Source: an uncultured Eubacteriales bacterium | GTDB taxonomy: Bacteria; Bacillota; Clostridia; Lachnospirales; CAG-274 | Reading direction: 5' to 3' | Length of the DNA: 53,050 nucleotides | NCBI GenBank assembly: GCA_949293325.1 | Contig: CASFCZ010000017.1 | Coordinates: 1 to 53,050, forward strand | Part shown: one piece after another, positions 18,267 to 26,482 of the stretch | How positions within the stretch are numbered: position 1 is the stretch's first letter | How the letters are laid out: every line of letters starts with the position of its first letter | Notes under the pieces: generated by a model | What the model was told of the DNA's origin: nothing | Seen by the model: the letters and a program-made list of their open reading frames with translations, nothing else | The model's database searches: none | Position numbers and translations under genes: made by a program

Positions 18267-18318
18267 AGGGCTGTTTAAACAGCTCCATTCAGAGATGGGG
18301 TATGGTTTAAACAGCCCT
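18267..18318. terminator. Shared terminator of convergent sbcC and tyrS
   Basis: A perfect 14-bp stem AGGGCTGTTTAAAC (18267-18280) with GTTTAAACAGCCCT (18305-18318). It lies between converging genes. The plus side is followed by TTGTTTTAT; the minus side lacks a good T-run. Confidence 0.75.
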
Positions 18319-18323
18319 TTGTT

Positions 18324-19547
18324 TTATACAAGTTTTACCATGTGGAAGGTCTTTTTACCCTTCTGGATAAGTATTGTATCATCCTTGAATAAATCAGGAG
18401 AAACAACAAAGTCGATTGCCCCTACCTTTTGTTCGGCAACCTTAACGCCTCCCTGCTGGACAAGTCTCCTGCCTTCTCCTCGGGATGGAATGAGCTTGCA
18501 TTTTTCAAGGAGCTCTATTATCTGCATACCATCGCCGTATTCTTCACGGCTGATTTCGGTAGTAGGCACGCTGCCGCCTGCTGCTCCGCCGCCGAAAAGT
18601 GATTTTGCAGCGGTTTCTGCCTTTTTAGCCTCATCCTCTCCATGTACAAGGCTGGTAAGCTCATAGGCAAGTATTTCCTTTGCACGGTTGAGCTGACTGC
18701 CCTCCCACTTATCCATTTCATCTATCTGCTCAAGTGGAAGGAAAGTAAGCATTCTCAGGCACTTAAGTACATCTGCATCTGATACGTTTCTCCAGTACTG
18801 ATAGAAGTCGTAGGGTGATGTTTTGTCAGGATCAAGCCAGACTGCACCTGACTGGGTTTTACCCATTTTTTTGCCCTCTGAGTTAAGGAGAAGGGTAATA
18901 GTCATAGCATAGGCATCCTTACCAAGCTTACGCCTTATAAGCTCTGTACCACCCAGCATATTGCTCCACTGGTCGTCACCGCCGAACTGCATATTACAGC
19001 CGTATTCCTTGTACAGCATATAAAAGTCGTAGCTCTGCATTATCATATAGTTAAACTCAAGGAAGGAATGGCCCCTTTCAATTCTCTGCTTGTAACATTC
19101 GGCAGTAAGCATCCTGTTTACGCTGAAGTGTGCTCCTACCTCACGAAGAAGCTCTATATAATTGAGTTTTTTAAGCCAGTCCGCATTGTTTACCATAAGT
19201 GCCTTGCCGTCTGAAAAGTCAATAAATTTTGACATCTGCTTTTTAAAGCATTCACAGTTGTGGGCAATGGTTTCCTCTGTCATCATCTGACGCATATCTG
19301 TTCTGCCTGATGGGTCACCTATCATACCTGTACCGCCGCCGATAAGGGCAATAGGCTTGTTGCCTGCCATCTGTAATCTTTTCATAAGGCACAGTGCCAT
19401 AAAGTGACCTACATGCAGGCTGTCTGCCGTAGGATCAAAGCCGATATAAAAGGTAGCCTTACCTGCATTAATAAGCTCCTTTATTTCTTCCTCGTCAGTG
19501 AGCTGAGCTAACAGTCCACGGGCCTTCAATTCGTCAAAAATTGTCAT
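18324..19547 (-). CDS. tyrS: Tyrosyl-tRNA synthetase
   Basis: Class I synthetase that charges tRNA-Tyr, 407 residues, typical of bacterial TyrRS. The HIGH-type motif is HVGH at residues 45-48. The KMSKS-type motif appears as [11 protein letters not shown]-terminal S4-like RNA-binding domain ([19 protein letters not shown]) is present. The start is ATG at 19547 after AAGGAGAG; the longer frame to 19586 runs into the leader terminator. A Tyr T-box leader controls it. Confidence 0.97.
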   Translation of the reverse strand: MTIFDELKARGLLAQLTDEEEIKELINAGKATFYIGFDPTADSLHVGHFMALCLMKRLQMAGNKPIALIGGGTGMIGDPSGRTDMRQMMTEETIAHNCECFKKQMSKFIDFSDGKALMVNNADWLKKLNYIELLREVGAHFSVNRMLTAECYKQRIERGHSFLEFNYMIMQSYDFYMLYKEYGCNMQFGGDDQWSNMLGGTELIRRKLGKDAYAMTITLLLNSEGKKMGKTQSGAVWLDPDKTSPYDFYQYWRNVSDADVLKCLRMLTFLPLEQIDEMDKWEGSQLNRAKEILAYELTSLVHGEDEAKKAETAAKSLFGGGAAGGSVPTTEISREEYGDGMQIIELLEKCKLIPSRGEGRRLVQQGGVKVAEQKVGAIDFVVSPDLFKDDTILIQKGKKTFHMVKLV

Positions 19548-19568
19548 TTTTTTCTCTCCTTTACTAAT

Positions 19569-19789
19569 AAAAAAAGGGCATTCCATCCCAAAGGACGGAA
19601 TACCCGTGTTACCACCTTAATTCACAGCATAGGCTGCCTCTTTCCCCTATAACGGAGGGCTTAACCGTCAGAACTCCCCGGTTGTAGCTTACCATATCCG
19701 TGCTGTACTGCTCACACCTACCGCAGTGCTCTCTGTGTTGTAACCGAACAGGCTGTTGACCGCTTCATTATTCTGTGCTTTGTTTTATG
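19569..19789 (-). ncRNA. T-box leader, tyrosine-specific
   Basis: On the minus strand this leader has AGAGAG and GGTAGGTGTGA stem-I elements, a candidate specifier TAC at 19686-19684 (AGCTACAACC), and the T-box AAGGTGGTAACACGG (19618-19604). The bulge TGGT has U as its variable base, fitting A73 of tRNA-Tyr. The terminator GGGTATTCCGTCC/GGATGGAATGCCC with a T-run lies at 19605-19569. Uncharged tRNA-Tyr should stabilise the antiterminator and turn tyrS on. Confidence 0.93.
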
Positions 19790-19795
19790 CAAGAG

Positions 19796-19824
19796 ATAAT
19801 AGCATAAGTTTTTATCTTTGTCAA
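19796..19824 (-). promoter_or_regulatory. SigmaA promoter of tyrS
   Basis: Minus strand TTGACA (19824-19819), 17-base spacer, TATTAT (19801-19796). It lies immediately after trpA, so tyrS has its own promoter although it is downstream of the trp genes. Confidence 0.8.
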
Positions 19825-19831
19825 GGTTTTT

Positions 19832-20605
19832 TTATCCCTTAAGCTCCCTGACAAAATCCTTTACCATATTCATATCTCCGTTGCACTCATGCATTCTGCG
19901 TACAATTGCAGATCCTACAATGACACCGTCAGCTATCTTGTCAAACCTTTCAACATCTTCCTTGGTTGATATGCCAAAGCCTATACAGGCAGGAGTGTCA
20001 GTGTATTTTTTCACCTCTTTAATAAAGGTGTCTACCCTTTCGTCAAAACTTTTTCTTTCTCCTGTTACACCTAAGGAGGATACACAGTACACAAAGCCGC
20101 GACTTTTTTCAACCAGCATCTTTATTCTATCCCAGGATGTAATGGCAACAAGGGGTATAAGATATAACTCAGTGTTTTCAAGGAGAGGCATCAACTCATC
20201 ATACTCCTCATAGGGAAGATCGGGAACGATAAGTCCGTCTATTCCTGATCTGATACAGCCTTCAACAAATTTTTCACAGCCATAACCTATAATGGAACTA
20301 TAGTATACCATACATACCAATGGTATCTGACTGTTTTCCCTTATTTGCGCAACGGTGTCAAAAAAGCTGGAAATTTTAAAACCGTTGTTAAGAGCACAGA
20401 GTGCAGCAGCTTGTACTACGGGACCATCTGCAAGGGGATCGGAATAAGGTATTCCAAGTTCTATTATGTCTGCCCCTGACTCCTCAAGGAGGTATACTGT
20501 TTCCTCTGTTTTCTTAAGACTGTCATCACCGGCACATATATATGGTATAAGTGCTTTTTTATTATTTTCTTTTAAGTATTCAAATTTACTGTCTATTCTG
20601 TTCAT
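19832..20605 (-). CDS. trpA: Tryptophan synthase alpha subunit
   Basis: Cleaves indole-3-glycerol phosphate to indole and glyceraldehyde-3-phosphate, passing indole to TrpB. The 257 residues keep the catalytic Glu and Asp in ADIIELGIPYSDPLADGP. Other signatures are YYSSIIGYG and the phosphate-binding GFGISTKED and DGVIVGSAIV segments. I start at ATG 20605, with AAGGAG 8 bases upstream; an in-frame TTG at 20611 is too close to the ribosome site. It is 2 bases after the trpB stop. Confidence 0.96.
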   Translation of the reverse strand: MNRIDSKFEYLKENNKKALIPYICAGDDSLKKTEETVYLLEESGADIIELGIPYSDPLADGPVVQAAALCALNNGFKISSFFDTVAQIRENSQIPLVCMVYYSSIIGYGCEKFVEGCIRSGIDGLIVPDLPYEEYDELMPLLENTELYLIPLVAITSWDRIKMLVEKSRGFVYCVSSLGVTGERKSFDERVDTFIKEVKKYTDTPACIGFGISTKEDVERFDKIADGVIVGSAIVRRMHECNGDMNMVKDFVRELKG

Positions 20606-20607
20606 TC

Positions 20608-21789
20608 TCAAATCTCCTTACCAAGATACTTAGCTACTGTATGTACATCCTTATCGCCTCTGCCTGAAAGATTGATGACTGCAATTTCATCTTTGCCCAT
20701 TTCAGGAACCTCTTTAACAGCCTGAGCCAGGGCATGGGAGCTTTCAATGGCAGGCATTATTCCCTCGGTACGACAAAGAAGCTGAAAGGCTGATAATGCT
20801 TCGTCATCTGTAACAGATGTGTATCTGACTCTGCCTGTATCGTGGAGATAGGCGTGTTCGGGACCTACACCCGGATAGTCAAGACCTGCTGAAACAGAGT
20901 ACACCGGCTGGATAAGTCCGTCGTCATCCTGTAGAATATAGGTTTTCATACCATGGAGGACGCCCGTTCTGCCACCTGCAAAGGCAGAGGCGTGTTTGCC
21001 TGTTTCAATACCGCTTCCTGCCGCTTCAACACCTACAAGTTCCACTGCCTTATCCTCAATAAATGGATAAAACATACCAATGGAGTTGCTTCCCCCTCCT
21101 ACGCAGGCATATACACGCTGTGGGAGTCTGCCCTCCATGTCAAGTATCTGTTTTCTGGTTTCCTCTCCTATTATCTTCTGAAAGTCTCTGACCATGGTTG
21201 GATAGGGGTGAGGACCTACTGCAGAGCCTATTATATAAAAAGTATCTTCTGCCCTTGCAACCCATGTCCTTATTGCCTCATTGGTGGCATCCTTAAGAGT
21301 GCCTGTGCCGCTGGTAACTGGAATCACCTTAGCCCCCAGTAATTCCATTCTGAATACATTCAGCTTTTGCCTTTCAATGTCCTCTGCACCCATGTATACC
21401 TCACACTCCATGCCAAAGAGAGCGGCAACGGTGGCAGTTGCAACGCCGTGCTGACCTGCACCTGTTTCAGCAATTACCTTTGTTTTGCCCATGTGTTTTG
21501 CAAGGAGAGCCTGACCTATGGCGTTGTTTATTTTGTGTGCACCTGTGTGATTGAGATCCTCACGTTTTAAGTATACCTTGGCACCTCCAAGCTCCTTTGT
21601 AAGTCTGTCTGCAAAGTATAATACAGAGGGTCTGCCTACATATTGCTTCATATAGTGCATATATTCCTTTTTAAATTCTTCAGTTGAACAGTATTCAAGG
21701 TATTCCTTTTCAAGTACCTTAAGTACTGTCATTAATGTTTCAGGTACAAACTGTCCTCCATATATTCCAAAATCCTTGTTAAACTCCAT
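20608..21789 (-). CDS. trpB: Tryptophan synthase beta subunit
   Basis: PLP enzyme that joins indole and serine to give tryptophan, 393 residues, TrpB1 type. The PLP lysine is K86 in [10 protein letters not shown], and the phosphate loop is [10 protein letters not shown]. The C-terminal GRGDKD segment is conserved. The start is ATG 21789 after AAGGAAG; the TTG at 21816 is rejected. It follows trpF by one base and precedes trpA by two, so the subunits are made together. Confidence 0.97.
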   Translation of the reverse strand: MEFNKDFGIYGGQFVPETLMTVLKVLEKEYLEYCSTEEFKKEYMHYMKQYVGRPSVLYFADRLTKELGGAKVYLKREDLNHTGAHKINNAIGQALLAKHMGKTKVIAETGAGQHGVATATVAALFGMECEVYMGAEDIERQKLNVFRMELLGAKVIPVTSGTGTLKDATNEAIRTWVARAEDTFYIIGSAVGPHPYPTMVRDFQKIIGEETRKQILDMEGRLPQRVYACVGGGSNSIGMFYPFIEDKAVELVGVEAAGSGIETGKHASAFAGGRTGVLHGMKTYILQDDDGLIQPVYSVSAGLDYPGVGPEHAYLHDTGRVRYTSVTDDEALSAFQLLCRTEGIMPAIESSHALAQAVKEVPEMGKDEIAVINLSGRGDKDVHTVAKYLGKEI

Positions 21790-21790
21790 T

Positions 21791-22411
21791 TTAGTCTTCC
21801 TTTCTGAATGTATCAATCAATTCTTTTATTTTAGCTTTGTCTTTATATCCGTCGGTTTCAACAGATGAGCTGAGGTCTATAACATCGGGATTCAGCTCTG
21901 AAATGCTTTGAGTTATGTTATCTTTATTAATACCCCCAGCAAGTATCAGCATTCCACTGTATTCAATACCTTTAAGGAGGGCTCTGTTAAATGTCCTGCC
22001 TGTTCCGCCCCTTTCATGGGGACTGTAGGTGTCAAGTACTATACCCTCTGCATCGGGAAAATCTTTTATCCTGTCAATACTGTGTTCATTTCTTATGGAA
22101 ATACTTTTCCATACAGGTGTATCTTTAAGAGAAAGTATAAGGTCATTATCCTCATCTGAATGAAGTTGTATCACATCCGGATTTAGTTTTGATTTAACAT
22201 ACCTTATTTCTTCAGGACTGTTATCTGCAAATACTGCCACAGTCTTTATATCATCCCTTAATGCCTCTTTTATTTCCAAAGCGGTTTCTATATCAATCTG
22301 TCGGGGGCTTTTGGCAAAAACCATGCCGGCATATGCTATTTCAGGATAAGGATTTAACATAAAAGCATCTCGGGGACGCCTCAGACCGCATATTTTAATT
22401 ACTGTTTTCAT
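21791..22411 (-). CDS. trpF: Phosphoribosylanthranilate isomerase
   Basis: Amadori rearrangement of phosphoribosylanthranilate in tryptophan synthesis, 206 residues. The catalytic Cys is in [10 protein letters not shown] near the N-terminus and the acid Asp lies in the VLDTYSP region. The C-terminal LAGGINKDN and [14 protein letters not shown] form the phosphate site. It overlaps the end of trpC by 17 bases. Sequence is complete with no sign of decay. Confidence 0.95.
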   Translation of the reverse strand: MKTVIKICGLRRPRDAFMLNPYPEIAYAGMVFAKSPRQIDIETALEIKEALRDDIKTVAVFADNSPEEIRYVKSKLNPDVIQLHSDEDNDLILSLKDTPVWKSISIRNEHSIDRIKDFPDAEGIVLDTYSPHERGGTGRTFNRALLKGIEYSGMLILAGGINKDNITQSISELNPDVIDLSSSVETDGYKDKAKIKELIDTFRKED

Positions 22412-23180
22412 ATGCCCTCCTGAATTCTGCTGCCTTTTCCGATATATTTCCGCTTTTCATAAAGCTTTCTCCTACAAGTACCGCATTTACATCGGCTTTG
22501 GCAAGTATTTCTATATCATGGGATGTGTGGATGGAACTTTCGCTTACTACCAGCTTATCTTCAGGAACTGACTGCCTCAGTCTGACGGTGGTGTATATAT
22601 CTTCGCTGAAATCCAGTAGATTGCGGTTATTTATACCAATTATTTTTGCATTTGCCTCAAGGGCAGTTTCAAGTTCTTTATGGTTATGCACCTCAACAAG
22701 ACAATCCATATTCAGTGCAGCGGCAAGGTCTATAAACTCCCTGATTATACGGCTTTCTTTCAGTACGGCAACAATCAGCAGTATAGCTGAGGCACCAAGC
22801 TCCCCAGCCTCAAGTATCTGACTGTGGCTTATTATAAAGTCCTTACGGAGGACCGGCAAGTTAACGGCTTTATGTACATCAGTAAGGTACTCTCCCTTGC
22901 CCATAAAGTAGTCCTCTTCAGTGAGTACTGATATGGCATCAACGGAGTTTTCATACTGATATGCCAGTTCTATAGGGTTAAAGTCAGGTCTTATTAAGCC
23001 CCTTGATGGGGATGCCTTTTTTATTTCCCCTATTATTGACAGGTTGGGCTTGGCAAGGGCTTTGTAAAAGCTTGCTCTGTTACCTGCTTCAGATATTTCG
23101 TATAGTTTCTTTATATCCGGCTTGTATTTGCTTTGTGCAAGCCTTATTTTCTTTTTTGCAACAATATCATCTAAAATCAT
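22395..23180 (-). CDS. trpC: Indole-3-glycerol phosphate synthase
   Basis: Ring closure step of tryptophan synthesis, 261 residues, TIM barrel. Active-site segments are IGEIKKASPSRG, LRKDFI, LVEVHN, GINNRNL and VSESSI. It is the first structural gene of the operon; trpE, trpG and trpD are absent from the window. Its ribosome site GGGAG (23194-23190) is separated from ATG 23180 by a T8-rich spacer and lies in one arm of a predicted helix with the leader ORF upstream. Confidence 0.96.
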   Translation of the reverse strand: MILDDIVAKKKIRLAQSKYKPDIKKLYEISEAGNRASFYKALAKPNLSIIGEIKKASPSRGLIRPDFNPIELAYQYENSVDAISVLTEEDYFMGKGEYLTDVHKAVNLPVLRKDFIISHSQILEAGELGASAILLIVAVLKESRIIREFIDLAAALNMDCLVEVHNHKELETALEANAKIIGINNRNLLDFSEDIYTTVRLRQSVPEDKLVVSESSIHTSHDIEILAKADVNAVLVGESFMKSGNISEKAAEFRRAYENSN

Positions 23181-23189
23181 TAAAAAAAA

Positions 23190-23269
23190 CTCCCTTATTT
23201 ATGTGTAGTGAGCATCAATCATAAGCGCATATAATGCGCCATGGAAGCCACATCCCATAAATAGGGGAG
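23190..23269 (-). promoter_or_regulatory. Predicted helix hiding the trpC ribosome site
   Basis: Minus-strand CTCCCCTATTTATG (23269-23256) is complementary to CATAAATAAGGGAG (23203-23190) at 13 of 14 positions. The second arm contains the GGGAG ribosome site of trpC. A small perfect hairpin GCGCAT/ATGCGC (23239-23225) would sit between the arms. The first arm is inside the Trp-codon leader ORF, just before its Trp codons, so a stalled ribosome there would open the helix. Confidence 0.6.
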
Positions 23270-23289
23270 GTGTACTCTGCTCTTCTCAT
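23215..23289 (-). CDS. Candidate trp leader peptide with two Trp codons
   Basis: A 24-codon ORF between the Trp T-box terminator and trpC. Trp codons are at positions 14 and 17 (segment MWLPW), and no other leader ORF there has them. AGGAG lies 9 bases before the ATG; a CCTGA/TCAGG hairpin overlaps it. Codons 8-11 form the 5' arm of the helix that would mask the trpC ribosome site. By analogy with the B. subtilis rtpA (anti-TRAP) leader peptide, ribosome stalling on uncharged tRNA-Trp could switch trpC translation on. Translation of this ORF is inference. Confidence 0.5.
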   Translation of the reverse strand: MRRAEYTSPIYGMWLPWRIICAYD

Positions 23290-23350
23290 CTCGTCATTCT
23301 CCTGATCATCAGGCTGAACCAACCTGTGTCGGCTCACGCCTTTATATAAT

Positions 23351-23572
23351 AAAAAAAGCCCTATTTCCCATTGGAAATAAAGCCACCCAAAGGTACAGAC
23401 ATACCCTTCCGCTGTAACGTGCGGAACACGTTCAAGGCTAACATAAATGCTCACCTGACGTCTCATAAGTCCATTCACCCAACGCTCACTGCCGACTTGC
23501 ACCCACCGACGACTCTCTGAAAGGTATTGCAAAGGGCTACTACTCTTAATCAAAGACTTTAAATATTAATTA
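23351..23572 (-). ncRNA. T-box leader, tryptophan-specific
   Basis: The minus strand carries AGAGAG and CGGTGGGTGCAAG stem-I elements, a candidate specifier TGG at 23473-23471, and the T-box core TTTGGGTGGC ending at 23382. The bulge TGGC has C as the variable base, which pairs with G73 of tRNA-Trp. The terminator is GCTTTATTTCC (23383-23373) with GGAAATAGGGC (23368-23358), then T7. It precedes the trp genes, so uncharged tRNA-Trp should allow read-through. Confidence 0.88.
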
Positions 23573-23578
23573 CAAAGT

Positions 23579-23607
23579 ATCATAGCATATATTATTTTGT
23601 TTGTAAA
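23579..23607 (-). promoter_or_regulatory. SigmaA promoter of the trp operon
   Basis: Minus strand TTTACA (23607-23602), 17-base spacer, TATGAT (23584-23579), giving a start close to the first base of the T-box leader. Confidence 0.7.
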
Positions 23608-23820
23608 GGGGTAAAATTAATTTTTTATAAAAATATCCTGAGGACTTTTGTAGTTCCCCTCATGGACTGGTGGTTTAGGGTATTGTCAACCTCATGGAGG
23701 ATTACGGCAGCTAATCCTGGGGCTAATGCTCATGTGCCATGAAGTAACAGACAAAAAATTATAGATAGCAGCCTATACTATTCTGAAAAGCTTAAATTAT
23801 AAGCTTTTGTTTTCTCTCTG
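23608..23820. other. Noncoding stretch left of the TetR-MATE cassette
   Basis: About 210 bases between the trp promoter and the tetR promoter. No ORF with a ribosome site is seen. The part 23640-23760 has higher GC than its surroundings and several short complementary runs (CCTCATGG/CCATGAAG-like, GGATTACGG/CTAATCC). It may be leftover of a mobile element, but I cannot name it. Confidence 0.3.
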
Positions 23821-23866
23821 TTAACAAGCTAATGCTATTAGTTTATACTGTAACTAATGGCATTAG
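23821..23866 (+). promoter_or_regulatory. tetR promoter with paired operators
   Basis: TTAACA (23821-23826), 17-base spacer, TATACT (23844-23849). CTAATGCTATTAG (23829-23841) lies in the spacer and CTAATGGCATTAG (23854-23866) just after the -10. Each is a near-palindrome and the two are inverted copies with one difference, centres 25 bp apart. These are good candidate TetR sites for autoregulation of the regulator and the pump. Confidence 0.7.
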
Positions 23867-23882
23867 TAAAGAGGGTGATTGT

Positions 23883-24461
23883 GTGCCGAAACAAGGATTA
23901 TCAAAAGAAAGTGTAGTTCAAGCGGCTATCCAGCTGATTGAAGAAAAAGGAATTGACCAGTTTTCCATGGCAAAACTGGCACAGTGCCTGAATATTAAAA
24001 CAGCATCTCTTTATAATCATATCGATAGTTTAAATCAGTTGTTGGAATGTGTCGGTGAATATGCCGTCTGTCGCATTGTAGATCAGGAAACTCTGGCAAT
24101 ATCGGGTAAAAAGTGTGATGATGCACTTTTTGCCTTGGCTGAGGCGTATCGTACATTTGTCAGGGAGCACTATGAACTTTACCGGGTTATCATGGCCTTT
24201 CCAAAATTGCATAACCCCACGCTGGAGCAGGAAGTCGGCAAAATTATTTCGCCAATATTAGAGGTTTTATCCGGTTATGGATTGACAGAAGCACAACGTA
24301 ACCACTGGCAGCGGGTGCTTCGAGCTGTAATGGGAGGATTTGCTTTCCATGAGCAGTCAGGTGGTTTTTCTCATTTTCCGGTAGATCAAAATGAAAGTTT
24401 CCGTATCGCAATCCAATGTGTAGCGGACGGACTACGCAAAGCGGGAGGTGTAAAACATTGA
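23883..24461 (+). CDS. TetR/AcrR family regulator with WHG-type C-domain
   Basis: Repressor-type regulator of 192 residues. The N-terminal helix-turn-helix is seen in IEEKGIDQFSMAKLAQCLNI and KTASLYNHIDSLNQL. The C-terminal ligand domain with FREHYELYRVIMAFP-like and AVMGGFAFHEQSGGF segments fits the WHG/TetR_C group. The start is GTG 23883 with GAGGGTG 5 bases upstream; the longer frame to 23832 overlaps the promoter. It overlaps the MATE gene by 4 bases (TTGA), so it very probably controls that pump. Codon use (CGT/CGG, ATT/ATC) differs from neighbouring genes. Confidence 0.88.
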   Translation: MPKQGLSKESVVQAAIQLIEEKGIDQFSMAKLAQCLNIKTASLYNHIDSLNQLLECVGEYAVCRIVDQETLAISGKKCDDALFALAEAYRTFVREHYELYRVIMAFPKLHNPTLEQEVGKIISPILEVLSGYGLTEAQRNHWQRVLRAVMGGFAFHEQSGGFSHFPVDQNESFRIAIQCVADGLRKAGGVKH

Positions 24462-25810
24462 AAACGGAAGAGAAAGTTTTGTTTGAAGATGCACCTGTAG
24501 GTCGTGCGGTGCTTTCGTTGGTTATCCCAACGGTAATCAGTCAGTTGATAACCGTTATTTACAACATGGCAGATACTTTTTTCATTGGGCAGATTGGTGA
24601 TCCAAACCAGGTGGCAACTGTTTCACTGTGTATGCCTATGTTTGTATTTCTCACGGGGCTTGCAAATCTGTTCGGCATTGGAGGTTCCAGCCTCATGTCC
24701 CGTAGTCTGGGTACGAATAACCATCAAAAAGCGAAACAAACGGCAGCTTTCAGCATTTGGACTGCTATTGCAGTATCATTGATTTATGGAATTGTTCTTT
24801 TTATGGTTCGGTCAATAGTCCTTCCAATTGTTGGAGCAAATTCGGAGACCTATGACTTCTGCTGTCAGTATATATTCTGGACGATTACAATTGGAGCCGT
24901 GCCCACCGTATTGAATCAGGAATTGGCTCATTTAGTCCGGGCGGAGGGACATTCGGCACAGGCCAGTTTTGGTGTAGCATTAGGCGGTGTGTTGAACATT
25001 TTGTTAGATCCTATTTTCATTTTTCCACTGGGATTAGAGGTCGCCGGTGCTGCCATCGCCACAATGATTTCAAATGTGATTGCTACACTCTATTTTATTC
25101 TTCTTATCGTCCGGAAACGAAATACAACAGATATTTCGTTTCACCCTAAACGCTATACATGGAGGGAGAGAATCCCCAGAGAGGTATTGTTAGTCGGATT
25201 CCCCAGCTGCTTGATGAATCTGATGGGAGTTCTGTCCAACGTCACTATCAACAAGTTGATGGCTGGCTACTCTAATGCGGCGGTAGCTGGCATTGGAGTA
25301 GCGAAGAAAGTTGATATGCTGTCATTTGCCATTGCTACCGGTATGTCCCAGGGTGTATTGCCGCTGATTGGCTACAACTATTCTGCTCATAATTACAGGC
25401 GTATGAAAGCGGCACTCAAAGTAGACTTTCTATTCAGTTTTGGGGTAGCCTTAATTGGAACCGTGTTCCTGTTTACCTGTGCGGGACCGATTGTGCGGGC
25501 TTTTATTGACGATACGGAAACCGTACATTATGGTCAGATGTTCCAGCGTATCATTTGTATCACTGGTCCGTGTATTTCTGTGACAATGCTTGCAATTACC
25601 GCATTTCAATCGGTTGGAAAAAAAGTCCAACCTACAATTCTATCGTTAATGCGTAAAGGAGGGTTTGATATTCCGTTTATGCTCATTCTGAACAGTTTGG
25701 TGGGGGTGAATGGAATTACGTGGGCAACGCCAATCGCTGATTTGTGTGCAATGTTCGTAGCGATTATCTTATTTGTCCCATTTTGGAAACGACTATCATC
25801 GCAGGCATAG
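24458..25810 (+). CDS. MATE family multidrug efflux transporter
   Basis: Na+ or H+-driven exporter of 450 residues with twelve predicted TM helices, a normal MATE length. Family segments are IPTVISQLITVIYNMADTFF in TM1, SSLMSRSLGTNN, and GVLPLIGYNYSA in the second half. The start is TTG 24458 with GGGAGGTG 7 bases upstream, overlapping the tetR stop. It belongs to the DinF/NorM-type branch common in Clostridia. Codon use is distinctly unlike the host genes on both sides, so recent acquisition together with tetR is likely. Confidence 0.92.
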   Translation: MKTEEKVLFEDAPVGRAVLSLVIPTVISQLITVIYNMADTFFIGQIGDPNQVATVSLCMPMFVFLTGLANLFGIGGSSLMSRSLGTNNHQKAKQTAAFSIWTAIAVSLIYGIVLFMVRSIVLPIVGANSETYDFCCQYIFWTITIGAVPTVLNQELAHLVRAEGHSAQASFGVALGGVLNILLDPIFIFPLGLEVAGAAIATMISNVIATLYFILLIVRKRNTTDISFHPKRYTWRERIPREVLLVGFPSCLMNLMGVLSNVTINKLMAGYSNAAVAGIGVAKKVDMLSFAIATGMSQGVLPLIGYNYSAHNYRRMKAALKVDFLFSFGVALIGTVFLFTCAGPIVRAFIDDTETVHYGQMFQRIICITGPCISVTMLAITAFQSVGKKVQPTILSLMRKGGFDIPFMLILNSLVGVNGITWATPIADLCAMFVAIILFVPFWKRLSSQA

Positions 25811-25849
25811 AAAGAGTAATATTCAGTTGTATATGTAATACCCCAAAAT

Positions 25850-25973
25850 AGCAAAATCGGCCGAGGCAGTCAAGGTTCAGGATAAAGCGGCGTTGTTTCG
25901 AAATACAGATCGAAGCTGTCTTTAGCAGAGATAATGTCAATCGGGCTTGGGGTGACTTACGAATAAAAAGGAA
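25850..25973 (+). pseudogene. Possible remnant of a group II intron reverse-transcriptase N-terminus
   Basis: No intact ORF is present. One frame (25912-25962) reads EAVFSRDNVNRAWGDLR, which resembles the start of group II intron-encoded proteins (pattern vxSReNxnrAykrVkxNkG). The preceding frame, 25857-25923, reads AEAVKVQDKAALFRNTDRS and would join it through a frameshift. The similarity is from memory of the family only, and the piece stops before any catalytic motif. It may equally be chance. Confidence 0.3.
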
Positions 25974-26005
25974 GAAGCCAGCAATGTGTTCACATTGCCA
26001 GCTTC
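25967..26005 (-). terminator. Terminator of tRNA-Ser
   Basis: On the minus strand GAAGCTGGCAATGT pairs with ACATTGCTGGCTTC (14 positions, two mismatches) and is followed by TTCCTTTTTATT. It lies just after the tRNA. Confidence 0.7.
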
Positions 26006-26009
26006 ATGA

Positions 26010-26095
26010 CGGAGACGGTGGGATTCGAACCCACGAGCCCCGGAGGACTACCTGATTTCGAGTCAGGCTCGTTATGACCACTTCGATACGTCTCC
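26010..26095 (-). tRNA. tRNA-Ser (anticodon CGA)
   Basis: An 86-base cloverleaf with acceptor stem GGAGACG/CGTCTCC, discriminator G, anticodon stem CCTGA/TCAGG with loop CTCGAAA (anticodon CGA, codon UCG), a long variable arm and T-arm GTGGGTTCGAATCCCAC. The 3' CCA is not encoded. Its 3' end faces the TetR-MATE cassette. Confidence 0.97.
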
Positions 26096-26253
26096 CTAAT
26101 TTATACCCTAGCTATTATACATATTTTTAACACATATTGTCAAGGGCTTTTACGTAGGACAATACTGATTTGCTGTTAAAGTGTAAATTACCTGCTATGT
26201 ATCAACATAAATATATTTTTAACTGAACTTATGTTAATAAGGAGATGTTTCCC

Positions 26254-26282
26254 TTGATTTTCCTTTATGTGCATGGTATAAT
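26254..26282 (+). promoter_or_regulatory. SigmaA promoter of tRNA-Thr
   Basis: TTGATT (26254-26259), 17-base spacer, TATAAT (26277-26282), ten bases before the mature tRNA. Confidence 0.75.
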
Positions 26283-26292
26283 ACATTTGTTT

Positions 26293-26365
26293 GCCGGTGT
26301 AGCTCAGTTGGTAGAGCAGCGCATTCGTAATGCGCAGGTCACGTGTTCGAGTCCCGCCACCGGCT
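26293..26365 (+). tRNA. tRNA-Thr (anticodon CGT)
   Basis: A 73-base cloverleaf with acceptor stem GCCGGTG/CACCGGC, discriminator T, D-arm with AGCTCAGTTGGTAGAGC, anticodon stem GCGCA/TGCGC with loop TTCGTAA (anticodon CGT, codon ACG), and T-arm with GTTCGAGTC. CCA is not encoded. Confidence 0.97.
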
Positions 26366-26371
26366 TAGTTG

Positions 26372-26398
26372 GGTGCTGTAAATTACAGCACCTTTTTT
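26372..26398 (+). terminator. Terminator of tRNA-Thr
   Basis: GGTGCTGTAA pairs with TTACAGCACC (26372-26392) and is followed by TTTTTT. Confidence 0.9.
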
Positions 26399-26482
26399 CA
26401 TTACTTATACATATACTTGATTGAATAGGTAAGTAAAATGTGTTATTATTAGTCATATTAATTGACAGGGGATGATGCTGTT

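Noticed and set aside
23215..23553. Minus-strand 112-aa ORF across the trp leader
   Set aside because: It runs through the T-box stem I, antiterminator and terminator. No ribosome site supports its upstream start; only the last 24 codons have one.
26010..26095. tRNA-Ser as integration site of a full integrative element
   Set aside because: No integrase gene and no duplicated tRNA 3' end were found around 23.6-26.0 kb, and the tRNA terminator is intact.
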